Shown here in pieces: positions 23,926-33,484 of a stretch of 64,000 nt of DNA (the first letter of the stretch is position 1; every line of letters starts with the position of its first letter). The notes under the pieces were generated by a model that ran no database searches, was not told the origin of the DNA, and worked only from the letters and a program-made list of their open reading frames with translations. The DNA is taken from contig JAJEKV010000003.1 of NCBI GenBank assembly GCA_021234155.1, positions 14,554,386 through 14,618,385 of the forward strand, in the 5' to 3' direction. Source of the DNA: Isoetes taiwanensis. Taxonomy: Eukaryota > Streptophyta > Lycopodiopsida > Isoetales > Isoetaceae. The translations under genes and the position numbers were made by a program.

Positions 23926-24455
23926 ACGTTAGCTCCAATTGCGATGGAACAGTGTCAAAAGCAACACTATTGGAAAGCTCGCGACGAAAGGAATCCAAAG
24001 GTATGGGTCCCACCTTCATCCGACTTCTCTACTGCAAATTACATGCCTTTGAATGCGATTTAAAAAAAAGGAAGCTTCTTGGAAAGTCCATTCATAAAGG
24101 CTTTGCCACCTTACTAACTTTTTATTAATGAGAGTGCCACCTCACCTCTTTAAAAAAAAAGCAATTTAATATAAAAACTTAAGGGCTAGGATTTATTCTT
24201 ACCTTTTGATCTAACGGTTAGAATTTGCTGCACCAAATCCACTTTTGGCATTTTTCTTGCACCTTCCTCACAAAATTCAAGGGCTAGGATTTCTCCTCCC
24301 CTTTTGATCCAATGGCTCGGGGATGTGGTGCATGCCCCCATGTATGCCCATGCATCCCCCCCCCCCCGGAGATCCAATAGCTACATGTTCGCCACCTCAT
24401 CTGTTTTCAAACGAACGACCGAGAACAACTGGAATATATAGACCTATTCATGATT
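23917..24455. repeat. satellite spacer, copy 1
   Basis: Non-satellite segment beginning AATCTGATCACGTTAGC and ending near GGAATATATAGACC. It is repeated with moderate divergence at 24569-25080. It includes a short poly-C run (near 24357) and the phrase GGCTCGGGGATGTGGTG in both copies. Confidence 0.85.
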
Positions 24456-24568
24456 CCTTGCATGTGATATACGTATATTTAGATTCCTAAAGATCCCATG
24501 AAGATTCCCTTAGATTCCCTTCAATTACCACAGACCATAAAATTCTAAGATTCTAAGAAGATTCTTAG

Positions 24569-25080
24569 AATCTGATCATGTTGGTTCCAACTGCGATGGA
24601 ATAATGCCAAAAGCACCACTCTTTGGAAAGCTCTTGGGCTGTACCTTCATCCGACATCTCTACAAGTTATGTGCTTTTGAATGCGACTAAAAAAAAGAAG
24701 CTTCTTGGAATGTCCATTCATAAATGCTTTGTCACCTCGCTAACTTTTTATTAATGAGAGTGCCACCTCATCTCTTTAAAAAAAAAATAGTTTAATATAA
24801 AAAGTTAAGGGCTAGGATTTATCCTCACGTTTTGATCTAACGGTTAGAATCTGTTGCACAAAATCCACTTTTTGGCACCTTCCTTGCACCTTCCTCACAA
24901 AATTCAAGGGCTAGGATTTCTCCTCCCCTTTTGATCTAATGGCTCGGGGATGTGGTGTATGCCCCCATGCATGCCCATGCACGCCCCCCATGGAGATCCA
25001 ATGGCTATATGTTCGCCACCTCACCTATTTTCAACCGAACGGCCTAGATCGATTTGAATATATAGATATCTATTCCATGG
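24569..25080. repeat. satellite spacer, copy 2
   Basis: Second copy of the 23917-24455 spacer. It is preceded by a short satellite stretch (24480-24568) and followed by TACAAGTGTGTGTACTATGAAGG (about 25105), which also stands at the front of satellite block 1 near 21455. This reveals a higher-order repeat of leader, satellite and spacer. Confidence 0.85.
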
Positions 25081-25164
25081 GGGCATCCAAAGTAATCCTT
25101 CTATATTTATACAAGTGTGTGTACTATGAAGGACGGCATGAAGTCGACCCTGCAAAACACACGA

Positions 25165-25850
25165 ATGTGGAAGATTCTGCTAGATTTTTAAGATTCTATA
25201 AATATTTCTCTAGTTTCCCAAAGACTATTCCAAGTTTCGCATATATTCCTCAATATTCTATGTACATTCTTCTAGATTCATTTAGATTTGTATAAAGATT
25301 CCCCTATATTCTCAAAGAGATTATGAAGATTCCCTTGAATCCCCCTATATTCTCAAAGATTCCCATAGATTCCCTAAGATTCTCCTAAGATTCTTCTAGA
25401 TTCTCAGAGATTGTCCCAAGATTCACCTAGATTCCCCATGATTCTATGTAGATTCTCTTGGAATCCCTTAGATTCTATGAAGATTCCTTTAGGTTCTCTA
25501 AGGTTTCATCAAGATTCCCCTATATTCCTAAAGATTTTATGAAGATTCCTTTGGATTCTTGTAGATCATATGAAGATCCCCTTAGATTCCCCCATAATTT
25601 CAAAGATTCCATCAAGATTCCCCTAGATTCTCAAAGATTCTCTCACGATTCACATAGATTCCCCAAGATTATATGTAGATTCTCCTAGATTCTTTAAGAT
25701 CCGCTCAAGATTCCCCAAGATTCTTAGATATTCTATGAAGATTCCCTAGATTCTATAAGATTCTCTTGAGATTCTTCTATCGCAAAGATTGTCCCAACAT
25801 TCACTAGATTTCCCATAATTCTTTATAGATTCTCTTGGCTTCCCTTAGAT
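25165..25850. repeat. degenerate AGATTC-type satellite, block 2
   Basis: Same motif family as 21523-23925, again led by the ACTATGAAGGACGGCATGAAG segment. It ends where the sequence turns into ordinary AT-rich DNA near 25850. Confidence 0.95.
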
Positions 25851-25859
25851 ATGAAATTT

Positions 25860-26640
25860 CTTCTCAAACAAGAGATTGTGCCCCATAAAGATCTAAAGAA
25901 GCTTTGGGGTGACAAAGTTCCAAATAAATCTTGTTATAGGTATTTTCCCCCAAATGTTTGTTCAAACTGAAAAATTAAGGCATATGTTTTCTTGTACATG
26001 TTGAAGAATCTGAGCAATGAACAATATAAAGAGTTCATGCATATTTACAAAAGAATTACAGGGCAGCCACACACATGGGGTGGAATGGCTCCTGGAACTT
26101 GGGCAGTGGCTTATTATCTACATATAAAGGGGGAGACTGTTAATTAGAAGAGCTTCTAAAATTATTATAGAACTCCCGATGAAGCAGAGGCCATTTCTTA
26201 TAGACCCAAGAGAAAGCATAGGCAAATCCAACCTGAGCAGGAAGAAAATAGTAAAAGTGGCAGGGATGATGAAGATGATAGGGAAAAAATCAAATCAGAT
26301 TCCTCTAGACCATACATTCAATCTGAACTCACAATCAAAACAGAAAAGCAGAGCAATGTTCTGAGACCAAAATATGCCATTGCATGTATATTCACTTATT
26401 AGTTGTATTACAATAGAAAAGAATCTCAAGCTTGACCTAGATCGTTTCTATCAACAGAGAAAAGGTAACCTCAAATCCACTTCAAGAATCAGGTATGTCT
26501 ACTACCATTTGCATCATGTTGGCTTTATTGTCATGTTGTACCTCTATGATATCATCGATGCATGTGTTCTATGCTACTGTGGGGCATTTCGTGCAGTGGC
26601 TGCTATAATGATAGATGAGGTATGTGTGGTCTGGTGAGTG
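25860..26640. other. no supported gene
   Basis: Short frames only. A plus-strand stretch near 26179-26364 is open but shows no domain. Nothing else is recognised. Confidence 0.4.
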
Positions 26641-26654
26641 GTGAGTTGTTGACA

Positions 26655-27500
26655 TGTTGTTTGTGGTGTAGTGATGAGAATAATGATAGCATTTGTAATG
26701 TGGTGTGTCTCCGTCGTGGTGGAGTGGGGTGTTGTGTTGCCAATGGTGCTAATAGTGCTGTTACATTGTGGTGCGTGGCATATGTAGGGTGATAGTAGTA
26801 GCAAGTGAGGTGTGGTGTACCAGTGTGGTGTGGTGTAGGTTATTGTGCCGCCAATAGTGGTGATCGTGCAGCCTATGTTGTGTGATGTATGCACCGTGTT
26901 GTGTGGTATGTACTGTGTTGTGTGGTGTGGTGTAGGTTATTGTGCCGCTAATAGTGGTGATAGTGCAGCCTATGTTGTGTGGTGTATGCAGCGTGTTGTG
27001 TGGTATGTACTGTGTGGTGTGGTGTGTGGTGTGGTATAGGTTATTATGCCGCCAATAGTGGTGAATATTGTGTGTTGTATGCATCATGTTGTGTGGTATG
27101 TACTGTGTGGTGTGGTGTAGGTTTTGTGCCGCCAATAGTGGTCAATGTTGTGTGGTGTATGCAGCATATTGTGTGGTGTGTACTACGTTGTGTGATGTGG
27201 GGTGTGGTGTAGGTTTTGTGCCGCCAATAGTGGTGATAGTGCAGCCTATGTTGTGTAGTGCATGCAGCGTGTTGTGTGGTGTGTACTGTGTTCTATCGTG
27301 TGTGGTGTGGTGTGGTGTGGTGTGGTGTGGTGTGGTGTGGTGTGGTGTGGTGTGGTGTGGTGTGGTGTGGTGTGGTGTAGGTTATTGTGCCGCCAATAGT
27401 GGTGATAGTGCAACCTGTGTGGTGTGTGCAACGTGTTGTGTAGTGTGTACTGTGTTGTATGGTGTGGTGTATCGAGAGTACCTTGTGTTGTGTGGTGTGT
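26655..27500. repeat. GTGTGG minisatellite/microsatellite complex
   Basis: A variable tandem repeat of roughly 80-110 bp is marked by the recurring phrase GCCGCCAATAGTGGTGATAG (near 26850, 26945, 27050, 27130, 27220 and 27390). The phrases are separated by TGTGGTGT runs of different length. A nearly pure (GTGTG)n tract lies at about 27300-27378. Cysteine/valine-rich frames on plus and His/Thr-rich frames on minus only translate the repeat. Confidence 0.95.
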
Positions 27501-27575
27501 GATTGTCGTCTTCCATTAGTATGTAGCTTATTATGTTAGGAGGCTGACATATATGGAGTGTTTTGTTTTATAGAC

Positions 27576-28098
27576 TATGGCAGACTTGTGAAGGAATGGT
27601 TGGCTGCAACATCAGCTAGGTTTGATAGATGCAAGCAATGATTGCAAGCAAACGAGGATAGAAAAACTAATATCAATAGAAAGATTGAGTTGATGGAGCA
27701 TAAAACATCAGAAATTAGAGCTGATTTGCACAGATGGCAGTCAATCATGACAGCAAATCCGAAAGCAGATGAGGGTGTTCAGGTAAGCGAACTAAAGGAT
27801 GATGCCTGCGCTGAATCAATTGAATAAGGAACTAGCATAAATTGAAATTGAGCTAAAGCCATGTGAGGCCTTACTGCTGGAGCTGCAACCTCGAATGCAA
27901 AGATTTGAGATTTTCTCTGAATGTAGTGGCCATGAGACTCCTTTAGATCCTGCACTTCCAATGCTTCCTAAGGCAGAAGAAGATGGTGATGAAGGTTGTC
28001 CATATTGTAGATGGTGTCTGAAATGGGAGGGTAAATTGTTGAGTTGTGATAGCAGAATGCAGTCACCAGTATCACATTCCATGTCTGTCACCATTTGA
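27576..28098 (+). pseudogene. coding-like exons of an unrecognised protein with a Cys cluster, broken by stops
   Basis: After a TATAG acceptor near 27575 the plus strand reads YGRLVKEWLAATSARFDRCK, a TGA, then LQANEDRKTNINRKIELMEH, ending at a good donor (CAG/GTAAGC near 27782). Further on, LNKELA, a TAA, then IEIELKPCEALLLELQPRM is followed by GCPYCRWCLKWEGKLLSC, which resembles a small zinc-binding cluster preceded by a coiled-coil-like segment. Two in-frame stops suggest decay. It lies just upstream of the FCP1-like segment on the same strand and might be part of the same old gene. No family is assigned. Confidence 0.4.
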
Positions 28099-28373
28099 TG
28101 TAAATATTATCATCTCTAACCTCGTTTGCATACTTTATTGATATTGGATTTGTTTTACAGACACTCTAGAACCTGTTGCAGCTTCAGTTGTGCTCACATT
28201 ATGTCTGAGACGTGGCTTTTGATTTTTGGTGTTCGAGTGGTACCACAAGAACCAATAAACACAAGTACCTTAACTAATGTTTACTGATGTTGTCACAAGT
28301 CTACTGACTTAGTGTTTGCAGAATTGCAGAAATTTGAGACCAAGACCAAGGATATCCAACAGTTATCCACGCC

Positions 28374-29403
28374 TTGATCAATTATGAGACTGCAAGGATG
28401 CACCTAGGATTCACCCCGTTGGATACTTCAAAGTCAATCCCAGCTGCTGGCAGCGGGAAGAATCCAAAACGAAATTTGGATAGTAAACTGAATGCAGTCG
28501 TGTCAAGTAAGTACCAATGCCACATGCATGATTTATTTTTTTGTATTTTTCTTTGGTCTTCCTCATCTCAATTATGTCACAGAGATAAATGGTACTGCAA
28601 GCCATCACGAGGAGATTCCCAGTGCATCTGTTTTAGAAGGGGAAATTAATTCCCCTGAGACTCATTCTGCACGGGATCCTGCACCAGACAAAAGTTTTGC
28701 TGCTGAACATGAGCCACAGGCGGATGCAGGTGATGAAGTTGACAAAGAAACCCGGGATCCTGAACAAGATGCAGCCTGCTCATCAAGTCCAATACCTCCT
28801 CAACCAAGAAAAACCAAGAGGTTAACTGAAATTCTCCTTGTTCTGGATTTTAATGGGGTTTTGGGCAAGTTTTATGACTTGAAAGAGAGGATCCCTGCAT
28901 CGGCCGAGCCAGAAGTGACCCTCCAGAAATTGAACCTTCAAAAGGCAACAGTTTCCAGGCCTGGATTACAGGAGTTCTTAGAATGGTATTTTTCAAAATT
29001 TGAGATTGCATTGTGGTCTAGCATGGCTAAGAGTAATGTTGACTTGTTGGTGAGAAAGTTGCTGCAGAAATATAAGGCAGATTTCTTTTTATTTTGGAAT
29101 CAGGATGACTGCACCAACACAAAGTTAAAAGTAGTTAATAAGCCAATTTTCCTTAAGGATCTGTCCAAAGTGTACTAGAAAAACTGGAAATACCAAGTGA
29201 AAAACACATTGTTGATAGATGACAGCAGATATAAGGGTTCGGCCAACCAGCCAAACACTATGATATGTCCAAATAGTTTTCCTTCTGACAGATTGGACTC
29301 CAATTTTATTTTGGAGCAATTCAAACCATGGCTAGATTCTGGATGTAGAAATAGTGCCTGCTTATGTGAAGGAAAATCAAATGTGGAACATGTGGGATTC
29401 TGA
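28374..29403 (+). pseudogene. FCP1/NIF-like HAD phosphatase domain gene, frameshifted
   Basis: An exon ending near 28506 (KRNLDSKLNAVVS, donor CAA/GTAAGT) appears spliced to one starting at 28583 (acceptor GTCACAG). After a Ser/Glu-rich linker comes the FCP1-homology domain: LLVLDFNGVLGKF (motif I; the second Asp is Asn as in the plant DLNGLL subgroup), VSRPGLQEFLEWYFSKFEIA, ALWSSMAKSNVDLLV (motif II) and FFLFWNQDDC. Motif IV, DDSRYKGSANQP, lies after a TAG at 29176. Reading the middle frame between 29170 and about 29217 restores a sensible helix (LEKLEIPSEKHIV), so a 2-base and a 1-base insertion offset each other. In this family such proteins dephosphorylate Ser/Thr, for example on the Pol II tail. 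Activity is doubtful here because of the DxN motif and the lesions. Confidence 0.7.
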
Positions 29404-29409
29404 AGAGTC

Positions 29410-29940
29410 GCGCAACTGCATGAAAATACTCGACAAGTATTTTCATAAATGAATCTTGTAAAACTCTTTGAAAGTCAATATAAGTAAAAAATTTCTATGA
29501 TATGTGTTGTACTTTTTCAATTTAAAATATTTGAATGGATTGTGAACAAATGTTCTCGTGTGTATTTAGAACTAGAGATGATAGAGCTTCGACAATCCCT
29601 GTCTATCTAAAGCCACACACACATTTGGAAGTGTTGCTGAGTGGAACTGAAACTGTCGTGATTAGCTCCACCGACAGCAAAATTTGGAAGCTGATACGCA
29701 GTGGTTAAATGATCAATGGGTCCTTCTTTTCTCAATGTGATACTTTCATCTGATTTGTGATCAGCAAGATTGTGCCATCATATGCATATGTTTGCAGATA
29801 CATGGAATATTACTTGATGCTCCAAGGAGTGAGCTATCCCTTTCATTTCTTTGACCCCCTTTTTCACTTGACATTGTCCAAGGACACAAATAGTTACAAA
29901 ACAATAAGGAAACATGTGAATCTGGATAAGTGCCAAGTGC
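29410..29940. other. no supported gene
   Basis: AT-rich sequence between the phosphatase-like gene and the LTR-like repeat. Only short frames are seen. Confidence 0.45.
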
Positions 29941-29954
29941 GGGAGCATGATCAG

Positions 29955-31018
29955 GTAAACAATGATTCTGTTGTGCAATGCCGATTTTTAGTCTGCCAAT
30001 GAGCTGGGTTAGTGTATAGATTCTGAGATCACAGGCCCTAACAAAGAAACCTAACCATGTATATTTAGGTAGATAGATTAGATGTTATTCTGTATTTCAG
30101 TTCTATGTAATGACGTTTTATTCTATGCGCACTCCTGTGTATTGGGAAGGGGGTAGAGACCCTGAAAGCTTCAATAGTTGATGTATCTAGATAGCCTCAT
30201 TAATTCCCAATTAATGCGGCCTGTGGATAAGAGCTCGCCTGGCAGTGGGTGGCGGGGCTAGACCGGTGGATAAGGAGGACATGTCCCATTGCAGATCGAT
30301 CCCTTTGGTGTGTAAAGCCTAGCAGGGATCTTAGCGGGCTAGACCTAATGGCTTGCCACTACATGTGGGCAAGGCATGGGCTCGACACTTCTTGGGTAAT
30401 ATGTCGCCTTCAATGAGATTCAAGTCGTAGACGGGCAGTGGCCCTCTTGCCGCCTGTGATGGGCATGCATACCTTTGGAGGGAGTGATCTCCTCCTGCCT
30501 CATCGGGACTGGAAGATGAAACCCAGTAGTAGCTCCCTTGGCTATGAACTCGGCAGGCTATGGTCCAGTCCAAGACTTATCAGCCTAATCTGCAAAGTAT
30601 GCACAGGAGAGGCGGATGGAGAGGACTACCCAACAGCCATGTTTCTATGCCAGCCCAATCTATTGACATGAATTATGTCTGCAATGACTTCTGGAGACCC
30701 AAGCCGTCAATCCATACCCCTTGAGTATGAGCCTTGGGTAGGATCTCCTGATGTGCTTACACATGTATGCTATGGTGAGCCACCCTTCGAGGTGGAGCTA
30801 TTTATATTTGATGTCATGTGCTCGTGTTTATTTATGCTTCCGTATCTAGGATGGTCCCGAGGGAAGACGGGATGAATGACACGCCCATACTTCCTCACCA
30901 ATTCCTTGCCAAGGGATGGGTGTCAAGTGGGCAGCCTCTGTTAACTTGGTTGCCAGAGGGATGAACTCCGGCTTTTGATACGATGGGAACACCGTAGACG
31001 AAGTAGGGGACGTCACAG
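29955..31018 (+). mobile_element. LTR-like repeat, copy 1 (~1.06 kb)
   Basis: This repeat recurs in plus orientation at 35335-36305, partly at 40050-40275 and three times in reverse at 51379-53960. Shared landmarks are AACAAAG(A/G)AACCTAAC, TATTGGGAAGGGGG, TGCGGCCYGTG, TGCCTCATCGGGACTGG, GGAGACCCAAGCCGTCA and GGAAGACGGG. Its right end, GGGGACGTCACA, is followed within one base by a tRNA-Met-type PBS, which argues for an LTR. Its left end is uncertain: similarity to copy 2 already begins around CAGGTAAA at about 29952. Confidence 0.7.
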
Positions 31019-31030
31019 TGGTATCAGAGC
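31019..31030 (+). other. primer binding site (initiator tRNA-Met type)
   Basis: TGGTATCAGAGC lies one base after the ACA end of the LTR-like repeat. It is the same sequence used by the Copia element at 10528. It marks the start of the internal region of a retroelement. Confidence 0.7.
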
Positions 31031-31252
31031 TATGGCCTTGGTAGACCAAGGTCGAGCACTGACCAATTCTCTGATAGGACTAACAATAGACTTTAAGTCT
31101 TGAGGATAACAACCCAAGCATGAACCTCGAAAATTGGAAAAAAAAAATAAAAAAATCAAATCTTTAGAACAACAAGCTAAGCTAATGTTAATTAGAAAAA
31201 GTAAAAATTAAAAATATTAGAGACCTTAAAATTCTGGCCATTAAGGAGTAAC

Positions 31253-31319
31253 CCCTCACAGAGTGTGCTAGGACCCTTAACTAAATTTTAGCTTGAGGCT
31301 CTCGCGCATTGTGTGAGTG
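31253..31319 (+). promoter_or_regulatory. hairpin element H1 upstream of the H3-like ORF
   Basis: Left arm CCTCACAGAGTGTGC, right arm GCGCATTGTGTGAG; imperfectly complementary. One of four related elements with shared loop text (AGGACCCTT, AAATTTT). It stands about 210 bp before H2. Confidence 0.65.
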
Positions 31320-31464
31320 TTTGACCATTATTGACCCAGAAAGATGCATAATTAGAGTAATCTAATAGCTCAAGAGAGCTTAGAAATTGAATTTAATCCA
31401 AGAAAACATGTTATAATACTAAGAAACTGCTTAGAAAACGTAAAATAGAGCCAAAAAGGAGTAA

Positions 31465-31531
31465 CCCTCACATAGTGCGCCAGGGCCCTAATCAAAAATT
31501 TTGAACAGGCCTTTCGCGCACTGTGTGAGGG
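31465..31531 (+). promoter_or_regulatory. hairpin element H2 upstream of the H3-like ORF
   Basis: CCCTCACATAGTGCGC and GCGCACTGTGTGAGGG pair in 15 of 16 positions around a 35-base loop. This is the best-preserved member of the set. It ends about 105 bp before a TATAAATA box. Confidence 0.75.
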
Positions 31532-31637
31532 TAGCAGTACTTCTTGTCTAACTAATGTCTTAATCCAGCAAACACTAATGCTTTAAATAATGGTATAACA
31601 TGAAAATTACAGGCTGGAACCCTAAAACTCCCAGACC

Positions 31638-31645
31638 TATAAATA
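31638..31645 (+). promoter_or_regulatory. TATA box of the H3-like ORF
   Basis: TATAAATA stands 82 bases before the ATG at 31727. The surrounding CCTATAAATAGACC closely resembles GCCTATAAATATGACC in front of the second ORF. Confidence 0.6.
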
Positions 31646-31726
31646 GACCGTTAGGGTTCTTCATTCTCACCGTACTCCTCCAGCTTGTTGCTCTCCGACG
31701 AAGAAGGCGATTGCGTATTTCAAAAC

Positions 31727-32820
31727 ATGGCCCGCACCAAATAGATTGCTCGAGGACGGCCTTCCAAGTGCTTGCCGCCGAACAAAAGGCGAGAGCAAGC
31801 CAGAAACGAAGAGACCTCAAACCCAATCCAGGAGAACCAGGAAAAGAACGAGTAAGATCAGGATCAACAAGAGCATCAACAGAATCCTGATCAGCAAGAG
31901 AACTCGGAGAACCAGGAGGATGGAGACGAGGAGGACGATAATGAGGAGGACCGTACAACAACAGAAGAGTTGGCCCGTCGCATCAAGAAAGTCGGCAAGA
32001 AGAAGAGGGTAGCCAAAAGAAAGAGACTTGCAGAGAAGGCGGAACTCTCGAAGTAGAGGGGGGACAAGGGAAAAGACCTAGCTCTCCCGAAGAAACTCCA
32101 GAGGAAAACCAAGAGCACACCCAACAAAGGGGTGGAAATAACAGAGAGGGAGCCCGATAAACCGGCATCATCCGCATCAGAAACACAGTCGGACGATGAT
32201 GCTTGGAGGATTCCCCACTAGACGGAAGGATCGGGACCCTTCAATCCTAATAACCTGGAAGTTGTAGCACCCCCTCCATACCCGACATGGCCGAAAGCAG
32301 CTGCAGATCCTAGGGAGGCCAAGCTGGCACGGGAGTCATATGTACTCAAGCACGAGCGAGAGTACAAGAAGAAGCTGAAGGAGTACAAGGAATAGATGAA
32401 TATATATGAGGCGTACTCCAAGTATTACGAAGAAAATAAGGTAATGTACGTGGAAGGAGGAAGGCCAATCAAAGATTGAAGCTGCCCCCAGAAAAACCCT
32501 TACCGCCAAAGAAGCCCATGAAGTGGAAGACAAACTCGTACTTTGCTAAAGTTGCTTGGGAGTTTCGGCATTTCCATATGAGCTATGGACCTCTCATTCC
32601 AAGAGCCGCATTCGCAAGACTGACCTGTGAGATCTTGCAAGAATTTGACACGGAGAAGCGAGTAACAGACGACATGTTGCTTGCATTACAGGAAGCAGCT
32701 GAACAGAAGCTGGTGCAGCATTTCGAAGACTCTTTAGCATGTGCTCTTCATGCGAAAAGAGTCATGTGCATGTTCAAGGACATGAAGCTGGCCAGATTTA
32801 TAAAGAAGGAGGACTGTTAA
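31727..32820 (+). pseudogene. histone H3-like protein with MARTK tail and long charged linker (decayed)
   Basis: The frame opens MARTK, TAG, IARGRPSKC, close to the H3 tail ARTKQTARKS with K4 kept and K9 not. A linker of about 230 residues follows, first Gln/Glu-rich and acidic (EDGDEEDDNEED), then basic (IKKVGKKKRVAKRKR), then Lys/Tyr-rich. In the next frame (TTG at 32476 to TAA at 32818) lies an H3 fold: FARLTCEILQEF (alpha1), MLLALQEAAEQKLVQHFED (alpha2), CALHAKRVMCMFKDMKLARF (loop 2, alpha3). Compared from memory with canonical H3 it aligns without gaps from alpha1 to the C-terminus at about half identity; loop 1 is not lengthened as it is in many CENH3s. Five in-frame stops (31742, 31853, 32054, 32219, 32393) are four TAG and one TAA. 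A one-base shift near 32440-32475 separates tail and fold. A diverged CENH3 or a virus- or TE-borne histone are the options. Confidence 0.8.
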
Positions 32821-32963
32821 ATACGTACATATAAATTTTTGTAAATATAAAAGTTATTTTATGAGTTACAAAGTGTAAGTAATGTATTTAATGTGGTTGT
32901 ATTGATGGCATGTGTAACTTGTATTAATTAATTTGGGCAAAAATTGACCGAATAGATCCCCAC

Positions 32964-33029
32964 CCCTCACAGAGTGCGTCAGGACCCTTTTCAAAAATTT
33001 TGAACGGGCCTCTCGCATATTATGTGAGT
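32964..33029 (+). promoter_or_regulatory. hairpin element H3 upstream of the second cassette ORF
   Basis: CCCTCACAGAGTGCG and CGCATATTATGTGAG as arms, with the same loop text as H2 (CAAAAATTTTGAACGGGCC versus CAAAAATTTTGAACAGGCC). It lies about 205 bp before H4, the same spacing as H1 to H2. Confidence 0.7.
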
Positions 33030-33166
33030 GTTTGGCCATTGATCTATGCCTAGACAAGCCCAAAACTAGAAACTAAGGACATAGCCCAGTTTAACTCCGC
33101 GAGATAAGCAGAATTCTGCCCTCATACCAAAATTTTGGAGTCATCTAGGACCCAAACAAGAGCCCA

Positions 33167-33230
33167 CCTCTCACATAGTGCGCTCAGACCCTTTTCAAAA
33201 ATTTAGAAGGGGCCTCTCATGCACTACCTC
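33167..33230 (+). promoter_or_regulatory. hairpin element H4 upstream of the second cassette ORF
   Basis: The left arm CCTCTCACATAGTGCGC and the loop (CCCTTTTCAAAAATTT) are conserved; the right arm has decayed to CATGCACTACCTCC. It ends about 140 bp before TATAAATA. Confidence 0.6.
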
Positions 33231-33367
33231 CAAATTCAGTGAAATTTGTTGCAATAAGATCATTTGGAAGTCCTTTAGATACTCGTACTACCTATCAAAT
33301 ACCTAGTAGGACCTTGAAGTGATAGACATATCCAAACCCTAAAAATTCCACAAATTAGAATTCTGCC

Positions 33368-33375
33368 TATAAATA
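33368..33375 (+). promoter_or_regulatory. TATA box of the second cassette ORF
   Basis: TATAAATA, 117 bases before the ATG at 33485, in the same order (hairpin pair, TATA, ATG) as the H3-like unit. Confidence 0.6.
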
Positions 33376-33484
33376 TGACCATGATTCTTGTTTGCATCCC
33401 ACAGTCTCACTCCTCACTCCAAGGTTATTTTTCTGCTCACAAGCGCTTGCATATCTATTTGTTAACCCCATCCATATCAGCACA

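Noticed and set aside
25458-25688. 76-codon open frame rich in RFPxxxKDSxK text
   Set aside because: It only translates the AGATTC satellite.
26845-27502. Cys/Val-rich frames on plus and His/Thr-rich frames on minus
   Set aside because: Frames arise from the GTGTGG repeat, on both strands and in several phases.
31575-31961. Minus-strand 128-codon frame opposite the H3-like tail
   Set aside because: The plus-strand frame has the MARTK start, TATA box and hairpin context; the minus frame is a shadow of its charged codons.
32441-32491. A ~50-bp intron joining the H3-like linker and fold
   Set aside because: GTAATG...CCCCAG is present, but splicing it would not put the two frames in phase, and the length is very short for a plant intron.
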